Assembly (NCBI GenBank): GCA_029582155.1
Contig: CM055909.1
Location: forward strand, 20,308,798-20,372,797
DNA from: Panopea generosa
Lineage: Eukaryota; Mollusca; Bivalvia; Adapedonta; Hiatellidae
DNA: 64,000 nt
Reading direction: 5' to 3'
Every line of letters begins with the position of its first letter. Position 1 is the stretch's first letter. This document shows positions 1 through 10,614 of this stretch, in pieces. Under the pieces are notes generated by a model. It saw only the letters and a list, made by a program, of their open reading frames with translations, was not told the origin of the DNA and made no database searches. Position numbers and translations under genes: made by a program.

Positions 1-340
1 TCGAACCTCCAACTGGCAACTGGTTGGTGGTTTGCGATTCACGGCGAATCCCCAACTGGACGTTTTGAAACGCCGTCTGGTGAGTATACTCGGTATATCA
101 AAGAACCAACCCGGCACTGATGTTTTTTTATTATATAAACATTTTTTTAAATTGATTTGTTAAAATAATAAAACAGCTATTTAAAAAAATGTCCGAATCT
201 CCAACTTGCAGCTGGTTGATAGTTGGCGATTCGCGGCGAATCCCCAACAGGACGTTTTGAATCGCCGTCTGGTGAGCATACTTTGTATATTGGAGGAACA
301 ACGTAGCACTGGTGTTTTTCATTGTTAAAATTATCTTTCT
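1..340 (+). repeat. Two diverged copies of a ~190-bp repeat
   Basis: The opening segment and the segment starting near 190 align with an offset of 190 bases. Shared stretches include CTCCAACTGGCAACTGGTTG-like sequence, GGCGAATCCCCAAC, GACGTTTTGAA and CGCCGTCTGGTGAG. Copies differ at roughly one base in seven. The first copy is cut by the window edge, so the array may continue to the left. No coding potential is evident. Confidence 0.75.
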
Positions 341-780
341 ATTTAATTCTTGTTTTTTTAATAATGTCATTGTTTTCTCGCCTAATCCCGCTTTATATTC
401 ATTTGTACTTTGCACCATAAATACAAGGACACAACAACAGAGCTGCTATACGTTGTACTTGTACTTTGTATCATGAATATGTATGCATGTTTATTTACCA
501 TCGCGCTTTGAACTAGTCATTTTGGTGAGCAGGATAAGATGACTATTAAAAATAAAAGATTATAGTTTATTAATATAAGATTATAGATATTGTATGATTG
601 ATAGATGATAGGTGAGTAATGATGGAGGATTATGTTTAACTGAGTAGTTTGATTTTTTTAACTTTTTAATTGTAAATTGGTGATTACTTATTTAGCCGTT
701 ATTGTTTATTGTGTGTCAATCTAGATGAAAAAGTATAATGAATGAAAGGCACATTAACAGATGAGTGATATATATATATA
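341..780. other. Non-coding AT-rich spacer with a dispersed repeat at 485-560
   Basis: No gene is visible. The block around 485-560 (containing CGCGCTTTGAAC, GTCATTTT and GATAAGATGA.TATTAAAAA) recurs in the same orientation at about 49890-49965, so it is a dispersed repeat of unknown class. Confidence 0.5.
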
Positions 781-935
781 CAATGTTGATCTACGATTGC
801 AGACCTGGGTCTACATTGAATATCAATCTACGACCAGAACATTTTCGAATGCTGATCAACGATTGCAGTCCTGTGTTTACATTGAGTGTCGATCTACGAT
901 TCCCGATCTTATAGCTAACTTTACGCAGATTGAAT
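781..935 (+). repeat. Isolated monomers of the main satellite, with its terminal junction
   Basis: Three degenerate units carry GTTGATCTACGATTGCAGAC and close variants. The last unit runs into CCGATCTTATAGCTAACTT, which is the same junction that ends the large array at 36441 and, inverted, at 27057. This is a short relict of the same element family, in plus orientation. Confidence 0.75.
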
Positions 936-1100
936 GTTTGATATCCCAGCAAACACAGAAACGTTATAGAATACGCCGCCTGGTTTAAATTCGTCTCATC
1001 CGAAATCATGGTTAGGAGGAATATGGAACCCGCGAACCCAGGATCAAGGGCCGCTTTACCCATGTTTCATAACACTAAGTATAAATAGTCTGAAAGAGTA

Positions 1101-1587
1101 TCATATTCCCGCTAGGTGTAGAGCATATTCCCTCTAGGTGTAGATCATATTCCCTCTAGGTGCAGAGCATATTCCCGCTAGGTATAGAGCATATATTCCC
1201 ACTAGGTGTAGAACATATTCCCGCTAGGTGTAGAGCATTTTCCCTCTAGGTGTAGAGCATATTCCCTCTAGGTGTAGAGCATATTCCCGCTAAGTGTAGA
1301 GCATATTCCCTCTAGGTGAAGAGCATATTCCCGCTAGGTGTAGAACATATTCCCGCTAGGTATAGAGCATTTTCCCTCTAGGTGTAGAGCATATTCCCTC
1401 TAGGTGTAGAGCATATTCCCGCTAGGTGTAGAGCGTATTCCCTCTAGGTGTAGAGCGTATTCCCTCTAGGTGTAGAGCATATTCCCGCTAGGTGTAGAGC
1501 GTATTCCCGATAGGTGTAGAGCGTATTCCCGCTAGGTGTAGAACGTATTCCCGCTAGGTGTACAGCATATTCCCGCTAGGTGTAGAG
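1101..1587 (+). repeat. 22-bp minisatellite
   Basis: About 22 head-to-tail copies of a unit like CATATTCCCGCTAGGTGTAG plus AG. Positions vary mainly between CCCGCTAGG and CCCTCTAGG. The period is regular, with a few 1-2 base indels. It is not coding. Confidence 0.95.
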
Positions 1588-1663
1588 AGTCCACCTCGCA
1601 CGGGGAAGATCATCGGCTAGATCCCCGGCCGGGTCATACTAAATACTTAGTTTACACTTATTT

Positions 1664-1853
1664 ATTTTACTTCGATTGTGAAACAAGTAATTACAACTTA
1701 GTCAAATCACGCTCGAAGTCTTCCTGGTTAGAATCAGTACTAAGCATATGCGGAAGTGTCTTGCTCAAGGATACCACACATAGACGTGGCGCAGAATCGA
1801 ACACACGACCCTCCGATCATGGGTTCGGTGCTGTACCACTGGACCACGCGCTC
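1664..1853 (-). mobile_element. tRNA-derived SINE, family B
   Basis: Read on the minus strand, the element starts with a tRNA-like head: box A-like GTGGTCCAGTGGTACAGCAC and box B-like GTGTTCGATTC. The body contains CTTGAGCAAGACACTTCCGC and a tail near ATCGAAGTAAAATAAATAAG. A second, similarly oriented copy lies at 53590-53778, and the two align over their whole length. The internal RNA polymerase III promoter boxes and the dispersed copies support a SINE rather than a functional tRNA. Confidence 0.8.
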
Positions 1854-1879
1854 TACACTTAATACTTACTAGAAATACT

Positions 1880-2072
1880 AGAAGCTGTCTCGCTTGGCGC
1901 TCAGCATTTAGAGGATAGTTCTATGTCTGGTTGATTGGTGAAGTATCATACCATTTGTCTGAGGCATGGTACTCCGGTATGGCAGCGCTTAGAATGTTGT
2001 CTCAAGTACACACTGTCGTGATATAGCTGAAAATTTTACGAAAGCGACGCTAAACACCATCCAAACAAACGG
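1880..2072 (+). mobile_element. 3' part of a degenerate SINE
   Basis: The segment ends with GCGACGCTAAACACC followed by ATCCAAACAAAC. This is the kind of tail (ACGTTAAACAC plus an A/C-rich simple repeat) also seen at 40600-40625. The 5' tRNA-like head is not recognisable, so this is called as a truncated or eroded copy. Confidence 0.5.
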
Positions 2073-3283
2073 AGACCCTACCCCCACACTTTTGCATCTG
2101 TCATTGTAATAAATCCGCTGTGCCAGTTACAGATGAATGATACTTAACAACTGTCTAACGCTTTGAACTATCGGTAAATGTCGTCTGCTCAAAATGTCGT
2201 CTGCTGCTTTTCTGATTTGGACTGTTTCTTTTTACCCTTTTTCTACAGATACAATATGAGAGTCAACTGTTTGCAAAGGTCTCAGTCTAGAAATGGTTAA
2301 GCGCTTTCCTGTCAAGAAGTCCCCCACAATTGGTATTGGTGACGTTTTCCGTGTAAACCAGATTTCTTGTTAAATTGCAATAATATCAGCCTGTTTTCTA
2401 TTTATGCTATTTATGCTAGATCTTAAAATGTTGAAATAATGTGGTCCTAATCTCAAATAATGGAAATATTTCACGAAATGGAGCGGTTTGCGAATTGGGC
2501 GAGTTCATTATTTCATAGATTATATAAAAATGAAATAATTCTGTGTTTAAAGCATTTCTTGTAATATAAACACACGGAAAATCAGATCGTTTATTTGTTT
2601 TTAAACATCTATGTACAAATAACAAATAAAGTAAAATCCTAAACAATACATTATTTTCAAATAAGTAAACAAACAGAGACTTGTTAAGGTGATATCTTCC
2701 ACACGTGTTAATCGGAGACGACCCGTTATGAAGATGTGCGTACTCTTAATGAAACAATATCTAAAAAAATCCTCCGAAGATCTCACCCATCTACGACATT
2801 TAATGTGAACAAGTATATATGTTTACAGGGAACTTAAACACACTTTTTATACATATATACATATAACATGAGAGAGAATTTTTCTTTACTTTTGAACGGA
2901 TATTGCGCCATTGTTAAACTATACTTTGTTTATGTATGAACTATTTTGTCATTCAATACTAGCAAGTTATGTGTGAACACTTAATGTTTTGAACATCAAT
3001 ATTCAAATTAAAGTGCTTGTGTATTGGCTTTGGCCCAAACAACGTTTATATTAGCGGAATATTTATTATTATGTACCGTCTGTTGCCCGCTAATAAAAAC
3101 ATGTAAAAAAAAAGAGCTAAAAATGGCGTTATTTTAATTCAGGAATTAACACAGCTTTCCATCATAAACGGTTTGAAAACGTAATTTCCCCAGCGTATAT
3201 AGCCCTAAGTTTAAAATGTGTCCACTTGAAGTTGTCCTTCTTAACAAAAGACGAAGCATATATCGAATGGCGTACTTTATTTA
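2073..3283. other. No recognisable gene
   Basis: Unique-looking AT-rich DNA. A good splice-acceptor-like tract (TTTTTACCCTTTTTCTACAG) ends at 2249, but the following frame closes within 14 codons. I see nothing else that I can support. Confidence 0.5.
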
Positions 3284-3306
3284 TATGTTTGTTTGAATAT
3301 TTAATA

Positions 3307-3333
3307 CACGCTTTTTCAATAAACGGGTGCATT
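3307..3333 (+). repeat. Left terminal inverted repeat of the TTAA transposon
   Basis: These 27 bases are the exact reverse complement of 7235-7261. TTAA precedes them at 3301-3304, with TA in between. Homology to the other end stops right after position 3333. Confidence 0.9.
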
Positions 3334-4030
3334 TCAGTAGTTTCAAAAACACAAAAATCAATGTTTGAAATTTGCTTTATTAAAATTAGAACATGAAATT
3401 ATGAACATTAAATTAAACAAAATTTCAAACCGCGTGAACATCAATTAAATGGTTTTCATGTAACAGCTCACTAAAATATGATCTCTTCAAATATTATTTT
3501 CCCTGAGGAAATCTACGTTATCTAGGTTGTGAAATTCATTTGTTGAAGTTAAACATATGTGCATAGTATATGTACTAAAATAATGTAAACATTCAGTTAT
3601 TACCGCATAAAGAGTCACAAATACATGTGTTTCTGAACTCAAACTGACAAAATGAACACATTTGATAATGTAAATTATATAATTAATATATAATTTTAGT
3701 GAATTTCATTGCTTATCCAATGAAACTCGGTCATCTTCATACAACTTGTATTAGATTTAACAACTGAAGTTATGAACAACTGAAAACAAATATTTTAACA
3801 CATTGTAACAGTCTATGTAAAACTATTTTGTCTGGATTTAATACATGGTGAACTTTGAAATGTACGTTACCATTGCCATTTAATAAGGAAATAAAAACTT
3901 ATTGATTAATTTATAGTGTTACTGAACAAATACATGAATATTTTGTTAGCATTGTGTATAGTTACACTCAATATGGTATAAAACAGTAACGTTATGACTT
4001 AAATATTATATGGCAGTGGTAACGAATGTT

Positions 4031-5708
4031 TCAAAGTGCATGAGAAGCAAATCTTTTAAACAATGACAGTTTAATCAACTCATCCACCTTCTGTTGACAA
4101 CTGTCTGATGCAAAAAATAGAAACCGAACCTTTTTCAAATTGCAATAAAAGCTCTTGTGATGCAATTCATTTGAATTCGTTTTTTTTTTGTAGTATACTA
4201 CAACTGGGTGGAGGGTCACGCTAGTTTGGTTCCAATATGCACTTTGGATTTCTTGTACAGACTTGCAACTGTAGTTTTCACTGAAGTCCATGTGAATTAT
4301 ACAGTCGTTATCCGGTAATTTTTCTTTTCTTTTTTTTTTATTTCTGTATACTGGTGCTTTATCCTAGACACATGTGCCTCAAACTCTTCAACTTGTGCTG
4401 AAACATGTGTGACAAACTCATCTTTCTTCATGTGAGTGTCAACGATCCTTATTACCATTTTCTTTTGACCTTTTAAATCGATTGGAACTCGTTTCCATTG
4501 ACTAACAATGATATCGTCAGAGGTAACTTTGTCTTTAATTTCTTCAAATAATTTCTCCCTGTTGTCTAACATTTTTTCACCATTAACCGATATTTCTATA
4601 TCTTGCCTTTTGACTGCTTTAAGTGTGAGCGACATATTCTTGTGCTTAGTACACAAGCATGTGTCTCTTGTAATGAACGGTGTAAGAAGTACATGTTTTG
4701 GACGAATTCAGCAGAAAGAAGTGAATGATAACTTTATTCCAGGGTGTTCACTTACAAACTTCTGGTATAAAGTTGACAGGTAATCTGTAAGAATTCTCTT
4801 TTGATTTCTCTTTTTAGACTTAATACAATCTGCCTTTCCAGGCATATTTCTAGAATTACGGTCTCCTTCCATAAATTCGATTACTTTTTGTTTATGCCTA
4901 GCTACTTCTCGAAAGCGACTGATTTTACTTGCATCAACACTTTTGGATGAAATCTTTGATAGCTTATTTCTGCTCATACCTGTGTTTTTAACAAATTTAT
5001 GCAACAGCCTGTACTTTTTTACTATGTTTCCTGCTATTATATTTTGTAGAATCTTTTCTTATGGATAGAGGATTTATGTCCAGACGATTTGATCTCTTGA
5101 CAGATAGCATTGGCAAAATCTAATAATTTTCTTACACTGTCCCTTTGATTACTGGAAAGATTCATGCTTTTCATTTGTTTCTCAGCTTTTGATCTAGGAG
5201 TACGAGGATTAGTACTAGCACATATTTTACGTCTTTTCATTCTCTGCATCGAACGCATGGCAGTGCGGTATTTACGTTTCATTTGGTCATAACTCTCTGT
5301 CATAGCTTTCAGATTTTTCTTAGTTTGCTTTAACTCTTTGCTCGCTCGCATTCTCGGACCATTTGCTCGATTTTGAAAATTCATTCGAACCATAAGTCTA
5401 TTTTGATTATCAAAAGAAGACGTATGAGCACTTTCATAACCACTACTGTTAAGGGATTCATCTTGATTTTTTTCTGCATTAAGATCATTTTGTACAAGGC
5501 GTTCAGCCTCTTTATTCTTTTGACGGTAATGCTTAAGATAGTCTCGGTTTGTCTTGTTTCTAGCATCTCGGTCTTTGCGAGGAAGCAATTCATTTCGAAC
5601 ATATCTTTTTTTCCTCCTTTCTCTTTCCTTAGCCAGATATTGTTCATTATTCTTCTTTTTTAGTCTCTTTCGATACTCCCTTTGTATCTCAGCTCTTGAT
5701 TTTATCAT
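4031..5708 (-). pseudogene. Decayed transposase-like gene of an uncharacterised family
   Basis: The frame opens at 5708 with a very basic N-terminal region rich in R/K/E (REYRKRLKKKNNEQ, ERERRKKRYV), about 220 codons long. Coding then continues in three further blocks that read as one protein. A -1 shift near 5040-5050 leads into KKYRLLHKFVKNTGMSRNKL. An in-frame TGA at 4708-4710 splits SFTSFC from IRPKHVLLTPFITRDTCLC. A frame change in an A-rich run near 4321-4345 leads into LPDNDCIIHMDFSENYSC and SAYWNQTSVTLHPVVVYYK. The DTCLC..H and MDF.ENYSC blocks recall intronless, transposon-like proteins I remember from mollusc and cnidarian genomes; DF.EN could be the first acidic residue of an RNase H-like (DDE) core, but this is inference. 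The expected C-terminal half is absent, so the copy cannot be active. Position between the inverted repeats supports a transposase role. Confidence 0.65.
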
Positions 5709-5762
5709 ATATGTAACAAAATAGAAAGTTTACAGGTTAGTTATGACTATTAAAGTGTTTGA

Positions 5763-7081
5763 AATGTTCGTTACCATCTGAATAAAATGTTCGTGATCAC
5801 AATTGAGATATATATATAACAGATATATTCAAGAATTTAAAAGTCATGTCAAGTCAGGGTATAATTTCTGAGATATTTTATTGATGTAGATGAATGTATA
5901 AATACAACTTTGAGATATAATGTTCATTTACGGAAATAAAAGTCGCAAAAAACAGCTGCACCAGTATTTTTTCCCCATTTTAAAAAAATTCCTAACTTAA
6001 CAGTTTCTATCTATATTCAAACTACAATTTACTTCAAATCAAACATTATTTTTCAAATAAACAGTACCCATACTACTAATTTTTCCTATATACTACATAC
6101 ATGTTGTCTGTAAAACATAAATAAAGCAATTTTACAACATAGTTTTAGCTTGACATGTTCGTTATTAAACGGTAACGAACATGTCTCATATAAATCGTCT
6201 CCAAACAAAAAAAGCATAAGCATGACGGCATAGAAACACATGTAGGATGGACCATGAATGTAATATCTTTCCAGAAAACACAGCATAATATATTTTCAGT
6301 TTATATAAAAAGAAAATTTATAAACGTATGTACCACTAACCTTTGTCGTTATGAATATCCAAATTTATATCCGAAAGTCACATTCTTCATGTCAACTCGC
6401 GATTTTGAAATATGAAGCAAACAAAACAAATGACCTTCAAATGACGGCACAGTGTATTAAGTAAAGCCAGCACCTGGAATCGTCAGTTTCGAATTATTAG
6501 TAACGTACATGTCAGTAACGAACACTTCAAACTGTAACGTTTTTTGTTCTTAGTTATCAAACTGATGCTATTTCATGTAAGATTTATTTCTTATTCCTAA
6601 TACTTGGATAGTTACAGTATTCAAACAATAATGTACTATGAACACATGCATGCTTAATTCCTAAAGAACTGGTAACGAACATGTCATTTTAAAATATTTT
6701 AATCCAGACAATAGTTTATCTTCCGAAATTATACTTCCTATGTGTCTGGTAAGTACGTCAACTTGAGTTTTATCAAGCGTACGATGCTAGTTGTTTATGA
6801 AAAGTCACTGATTTATGATACTGATTGTATCCCGTTTTTGTTATTACCAATTATTAAATGAGTAACGGACATGTCAAACTAATTAAGAAAATTGTTTGTT
6901 CATCAAAACAGCCGTGATTAGAAAAGATAAACGCTATGAATGATTCAAATATCCTTCATTCTGTCTTTAATGATAATGGTATCATTGATTTTTAAAGAAA
7001 ATTGATACTTTCATATTGTCTTATCAAAAGAGCAATGCTTCAATTTTAGTGTTTCTGTCCGGCGACAGTAACGAACATGTC
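5763..7081 (+). promoter_or_regulatory. Cluster of a 14-bp motif, GTAACGAACATGTC
   Basis: Near-perfect copies lie at 6172-6185, 6500-6513 (one change), 6672-6685, 6862-6875 (one change) and 7068-7081, with a partial copy at 6515-6524. An inverted copy at 6152-6164 faces the one at 6172, separated by a few bases, giving a hairpin-like pair. Partial inverted copies sit at 5763-5774 and 3861-3870, and a weak direct one at 4019-4029. The cluster occupies the region upstream of the minus-strand gene, up to about 150 bases from the terminal repeat. Subterminal motif arrays are known transposase-binding sites in several DNA transposon superfamilies; that role here is inferred. Confidence 0.7.
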
Positions 7082-7234
7082 AAAATACCACTTTGAAAGC
7101 ATAGTTTTTCTATAAAATGGGGAATAACAAACATTTTGCCTTATGTTTTCAATGGATAGTTTGCAGTGGATCATTTGGGGAGAAAAACAAACAACATCAA
7201 GTGATTGTAATAGAAATAAATCAACGGCGACAAC

Positions 7235-7261
7235 AATGCACCCGTTTATTGAAAAAGCGTG
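7235..7261 (-). repeat. Right terminal inverted repeat of the TTAA transposon
   Basis: Exact inverted partner of 3307-3333. It ends in GAAAAAGCGTG and is followed directly by TTAA at 7262-7265. Confidence 0.9.
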
Positions 7262-7498
7262 TTAACGTCATTTTTATGCTAACAGACAAGTCAGTTAACC
7301 TAACCACTCTTTCCTGCGATCCTGGTAAGTTAACCAGTACTCGAGCATACCAATCTCATTAGTATCTTTCCCACTTGAATTAGCAATGAGAGAGGAATGA
7401 CGATAAGACGCATTGTAGTATATCAATGACCATAGAGGAATCGAACTGACGACCCCTGGTTTGATAGTCAGACGCGCTACCGACTGAGATAACTGGAC
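7262..7498 (-). mobile_element. tRNA-derived SINE, family A, split by the TTAA transposon
   Basis: On the minus strand the head carries AGCGCGTCTGACTATCAAAC and a box B-like region near GGTCGTCAGTTCGATTC. The body has GAGTACTGGTTAACTTACC and GGTTAGGTTAACTGACTTG, and the tail GCATAAAAATGACGTTAA. The last part of the tail (ATATTCAAACAAAC on the minus strand) lies about 4 kb away at 3284-3304, on the other side of the transposon. The SINE therefore predates that insertion. Full copies at 15015 and 40761 confirm the structure. Confidence 0.85.
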
Positions 7499-8399
7499 GT
7501 ACTTTGAGAATATCTATCTATTGCATTATTTCAGAAAGAACAATCGCTTATGACATCATTTTAGTGAAACCTGACCAATAGAGATAAATGAATAATGATT
7601 AATATTTCCTTTAAAAATCACAAATGAGTCAAACAAGTTTGTACTTATTATATATACGAGTATGTTCACATCGGTCTATGGCATATCGATCTGCATTTTC
7701 TCCATTCATCTTTTCGCTTATTAATGTATATATTTATATAAATATATATATATATGAGGGGAGATTAAAAACAGTTCCAGTTGGGTGCAACTAGCCGTTA
7801 AATGTTGAATAAATGATGTTTGTTTTGGCAAGATGACGTCCTTTCACCGCGTGATGTTACGTGCATCGCATATGACGTAACAGATAATAACAGAGGTCAA
7901 CGTTACAGATATCATTTGTTGAAATTTCAGTAATTTTGTTTGATTAAAAGGTATAGAATTAGCATTTTAAATAGACTACTTCGTCATCCCAGTTAGTTAA
8001 ATAAATTATACTTTACGTTGCATTAAGTAAACAACAAGTAAATAAAACGTAAACATTGATAAACATAGATGCTTTTGTAATCTTCACGGATTTTTTTAAC
8101 TTACATCCCTCGTATGTAAAATAATAATATATAATGTATAAGTCAAGACAATGGCTGAAATAATCGTAGCTAACAATTGTAAGAAATGTTATAAAATGAA
8201 TAAACTTTCCATTGTTTTTCAATTAAACATAAAAGTAAGATTTTGATATATAACGCATTGCACAAATCGCTATAAAAATCGAAATATTTATATTATATTA
8301 TTATTGAATATTTATATACAGGCAGATCTACAATCCATCATATGTTTACAATTCAAACAAATGAAATATCGAATGCTCTGATAACCGAGTTTCATGTTT
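7499..8399. other. No recognisable gene
   Basis: AT-rich DNA with a short TA microsatellite near 7725-7755. The open frames are short and biased in the way expected of AT-rich sequence. Nothing else can be supported. Confidence 0.5.
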
Positions 8400-9640
8400 A
8401 ATACTTCAGCATTATCTCTCTATACAGCGTCAACCCGCCCTCCGAGGTATGTACCTTCTACGCTGCCACAGTCAGCATTATCTCTCTATACAGCGCCAGC
8501 CCGCCCTCCGAGGTCCGTACCTTCTACGCTGCCACAGTCAGCATTATCTCTCTATACAGCGCCAACCCGCCCTCCGAGGTCCGTACCTTTACGCTGCCAC
8601 AGTCAGCATTATCTCTCTATACAGCGCCAACCCGCCCTCCGAGGCATGTACCTTCTATGCTGCCACAGTCAGCATTATCTCTCTATACAGCGCCAACCCG
8701 CCCTCCGAGGCATGTACCTTCTACGCTGCCACAGTCAGCATTATCTCTCTATACAGCGCCAACCCGCCCTCCGAGGTCTGTACCTTCTACGCTGCCACAG
8801 TCAGCAATATCTCTCTATACAGCGCCAACCCGCCCTCCGAGGTCGGTACCTTCTACGCTGCCACAGTCAGCATTATCTCTCTATACAGCGCCAACCAGCC
8901 ATCCGAGGTCTGTACCTTCTACGCTGCCACAGTCAGCAATATCTCTCTATACAGCGCCAACCCGCCCTCCGAGGTCTGTACCTTCTACGCTGCCACAGTC
9001 AGCAATATCTCTCTATACAGCGCCAACTCGCCCTCCGAGGTCGGTACCTTCTACGCTGCCACAGTCAGCATTATCTCTCTATACAGCGCCAACCAGCCAT
9101 TCGAGGTATGTACCTTCTACGCTGCCACAGTCAGCAATATCTCTCTATAGGGGGCCAACCCGCACTCCGAGGTCTGTACCTTCTACGCTGCCACAGTCAG
9201 CATTATCTCTCTATACAGCGCCAACCCGCCTTCTACGTTGCCACAGTCAGCATTATCTCTCTATACAGCGCCATCCCGCCATCCGAGGTCTGTACCTTCT
9301 ACGCTGCCACAGTCAGCAATATCTCTCTATAGGGGGCCAACCCGCACTCCGAGGTCTGTACCTTCTACGCTGCCACAGTCAGCATTATCTCTCTATACAG
9401 CGCCAACCCGCCTTCTACGTTGCCACAGTCAGCATTATCTCTCTATACAGCGTCAACCCGCACTCCGAGGTATGTACCTTCTACGCTGCCACATTCAGCA
9501 TTATCTCTCTATACAGCGCAAACCCGCCCTCCGCACTCAGAGGTCTGTACCTTCTACGCTGCCACAGTCAGACTTATCACTCAATACAGCGCCAACCCGC
9601 CCTCCGAGGTCTGTACCTTCTACGCTACCACAGTCAGTTC
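8400..9640 (+). repeat. 66-bp minisatellite open in all three plus frames
   Basis: About 19 copies of a 66-base unit containing CAGTCAGCATTATCTCTCTA, TACAGCGCCAACCCGCCCTC and CGAGGTCTGTACCTTCTACG. Because 66 is a multiple of three and the unit lacks stops in every plus frame, long frames exist in all three readings (up to about 370 codons). Each gives a different 22-residue repeat, for example SALSLYTAPTRPPRSVPSTL. Some units are shortened, for example near 9228 and 9412. Simultaneous openness of three frames argues that the frames are a by-product of the repeat rather than a gene; there is no splice, promoter or poly(A) evidence either way. Confidence 0.9.
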
Positions 9641-9654
9641 GTTTTATTCATGAG

Positions 9655-10610
9655 AATTAAGGATTGTGTAAGTTTGTTAGTTTTTAAGATTAAAATAATT
9701 TGCTTCTTGCAATATAACACTATTATCTTAATGATGTTAACTATGTTATGTAATTTCAGCTTAATAACCCCTCAATGAGTAAAAGTTACATTTGTGTTAT
9801 AATTTAAGTGAATTTCAGTAACAATTCGTTTATAGTTAGTTGTAGAACTTGTCAAAAATTGTCTTATATTTTTTTTACAAAAGAGACCCATTAGAGTTCT
9901 TATAATTGTTTTAAATCAATACATATGTAAAGTTATTCAATAGAACACAATAATAACAGAGTTACGGTAATTCGGACAAAATCATCTTTAAAAGTGTCAA
10001 TTGATAAAAAAATAAGCAAGGTAAATGCATATGGGGAACTATGAGTGTTGCAAAAAAGATTCTTGGCGTCTCACACACCCATTTTTTTTACACTATTCTA
10101 CATACAGATATATACATTTCTGGATCACTGGACACATTACAAACGGTTTTAAAATCTTGTTTTACATACAAAGTCATCTTTTGGTTCAGAAAAAAATGTG
10201 AGGTTGACCAGATTGTTTGTTTTTTCTCCAAAATTTTAAACATTTTAATGACACTCCTTTATTTATGGAATTTCGACCCATTTGTTGGAATGTATCACTA
10301 CGCACCTTCGAACTGTCATATCTTCATCTGACAAAACCCAGTATCATCAAAACTTGGCAAAACTCACGAAAATGTTCTAATAGTCTCATCTGTAAAAAGA
10401 GATATGACCATCTTAAGCATTTTACCAATACAAAAATGACCAACTAATTTACACAGCTCTAATTTCTGGGGCGCTAGAATCGTACTACCGTCATGCAAGG
10501 GAGGTAATTGGAAAAGTAAGCCCTTTATGACAATTGTTGTACCGGTTTATCAGTATACAAAGTTTAACACTTACAAACGACTTTCGTATTGTTTAGTGTT
10601 AGTCAAATCA
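9655..10610. other. No recognisable gene
   Basis: AT-rich, unique-looking sequence. A 96-codon frame at 10041-10331 has no recognisable motif and the composition of its surroundings, so I do not call it a gene. Confidence 0.5.
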
Positions 10611-10614
10611 ATGC

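Larger units (their letters stand above)
3305..7261 (-). mobile_element. TTAA-flanked DNA transposon, ~3.96 kb, decayed
   Basis: The element is bounded by perfect 27-bp inverted repeats at 3307-3333 and 7235-7261 (outer bases CACGCTTTTTCAATAAACGG). TTAA flanks both sides, at 3301-3304 and 7262-7265. The flanks rejoin into a SINE tail: GAATATTTAA on the left continues as TTAACGTCATTTTTATGC on the right, matching intact SINE copies elsewhere in the window. This reconstructs the empty site with one TTAA. The left end has two extra bases (TA) before the inverted repeat. Inside are a broken transposase-like gene on the minus strand (4031-5708) and a cluster of a 14-bp motif (5763-7081). TTAA targets are typical of the piggyBac, Kolobok and Sola3 superfamilies; I cannot assign one. 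Confidence 0.8.

Noticed and set aside
1101..1587. CRISPR-like regular repeats here and in the other arrays
   Set aside because: Units are directly adjacent with no unique spacers, there are no cas genes, and the DNA is animal.
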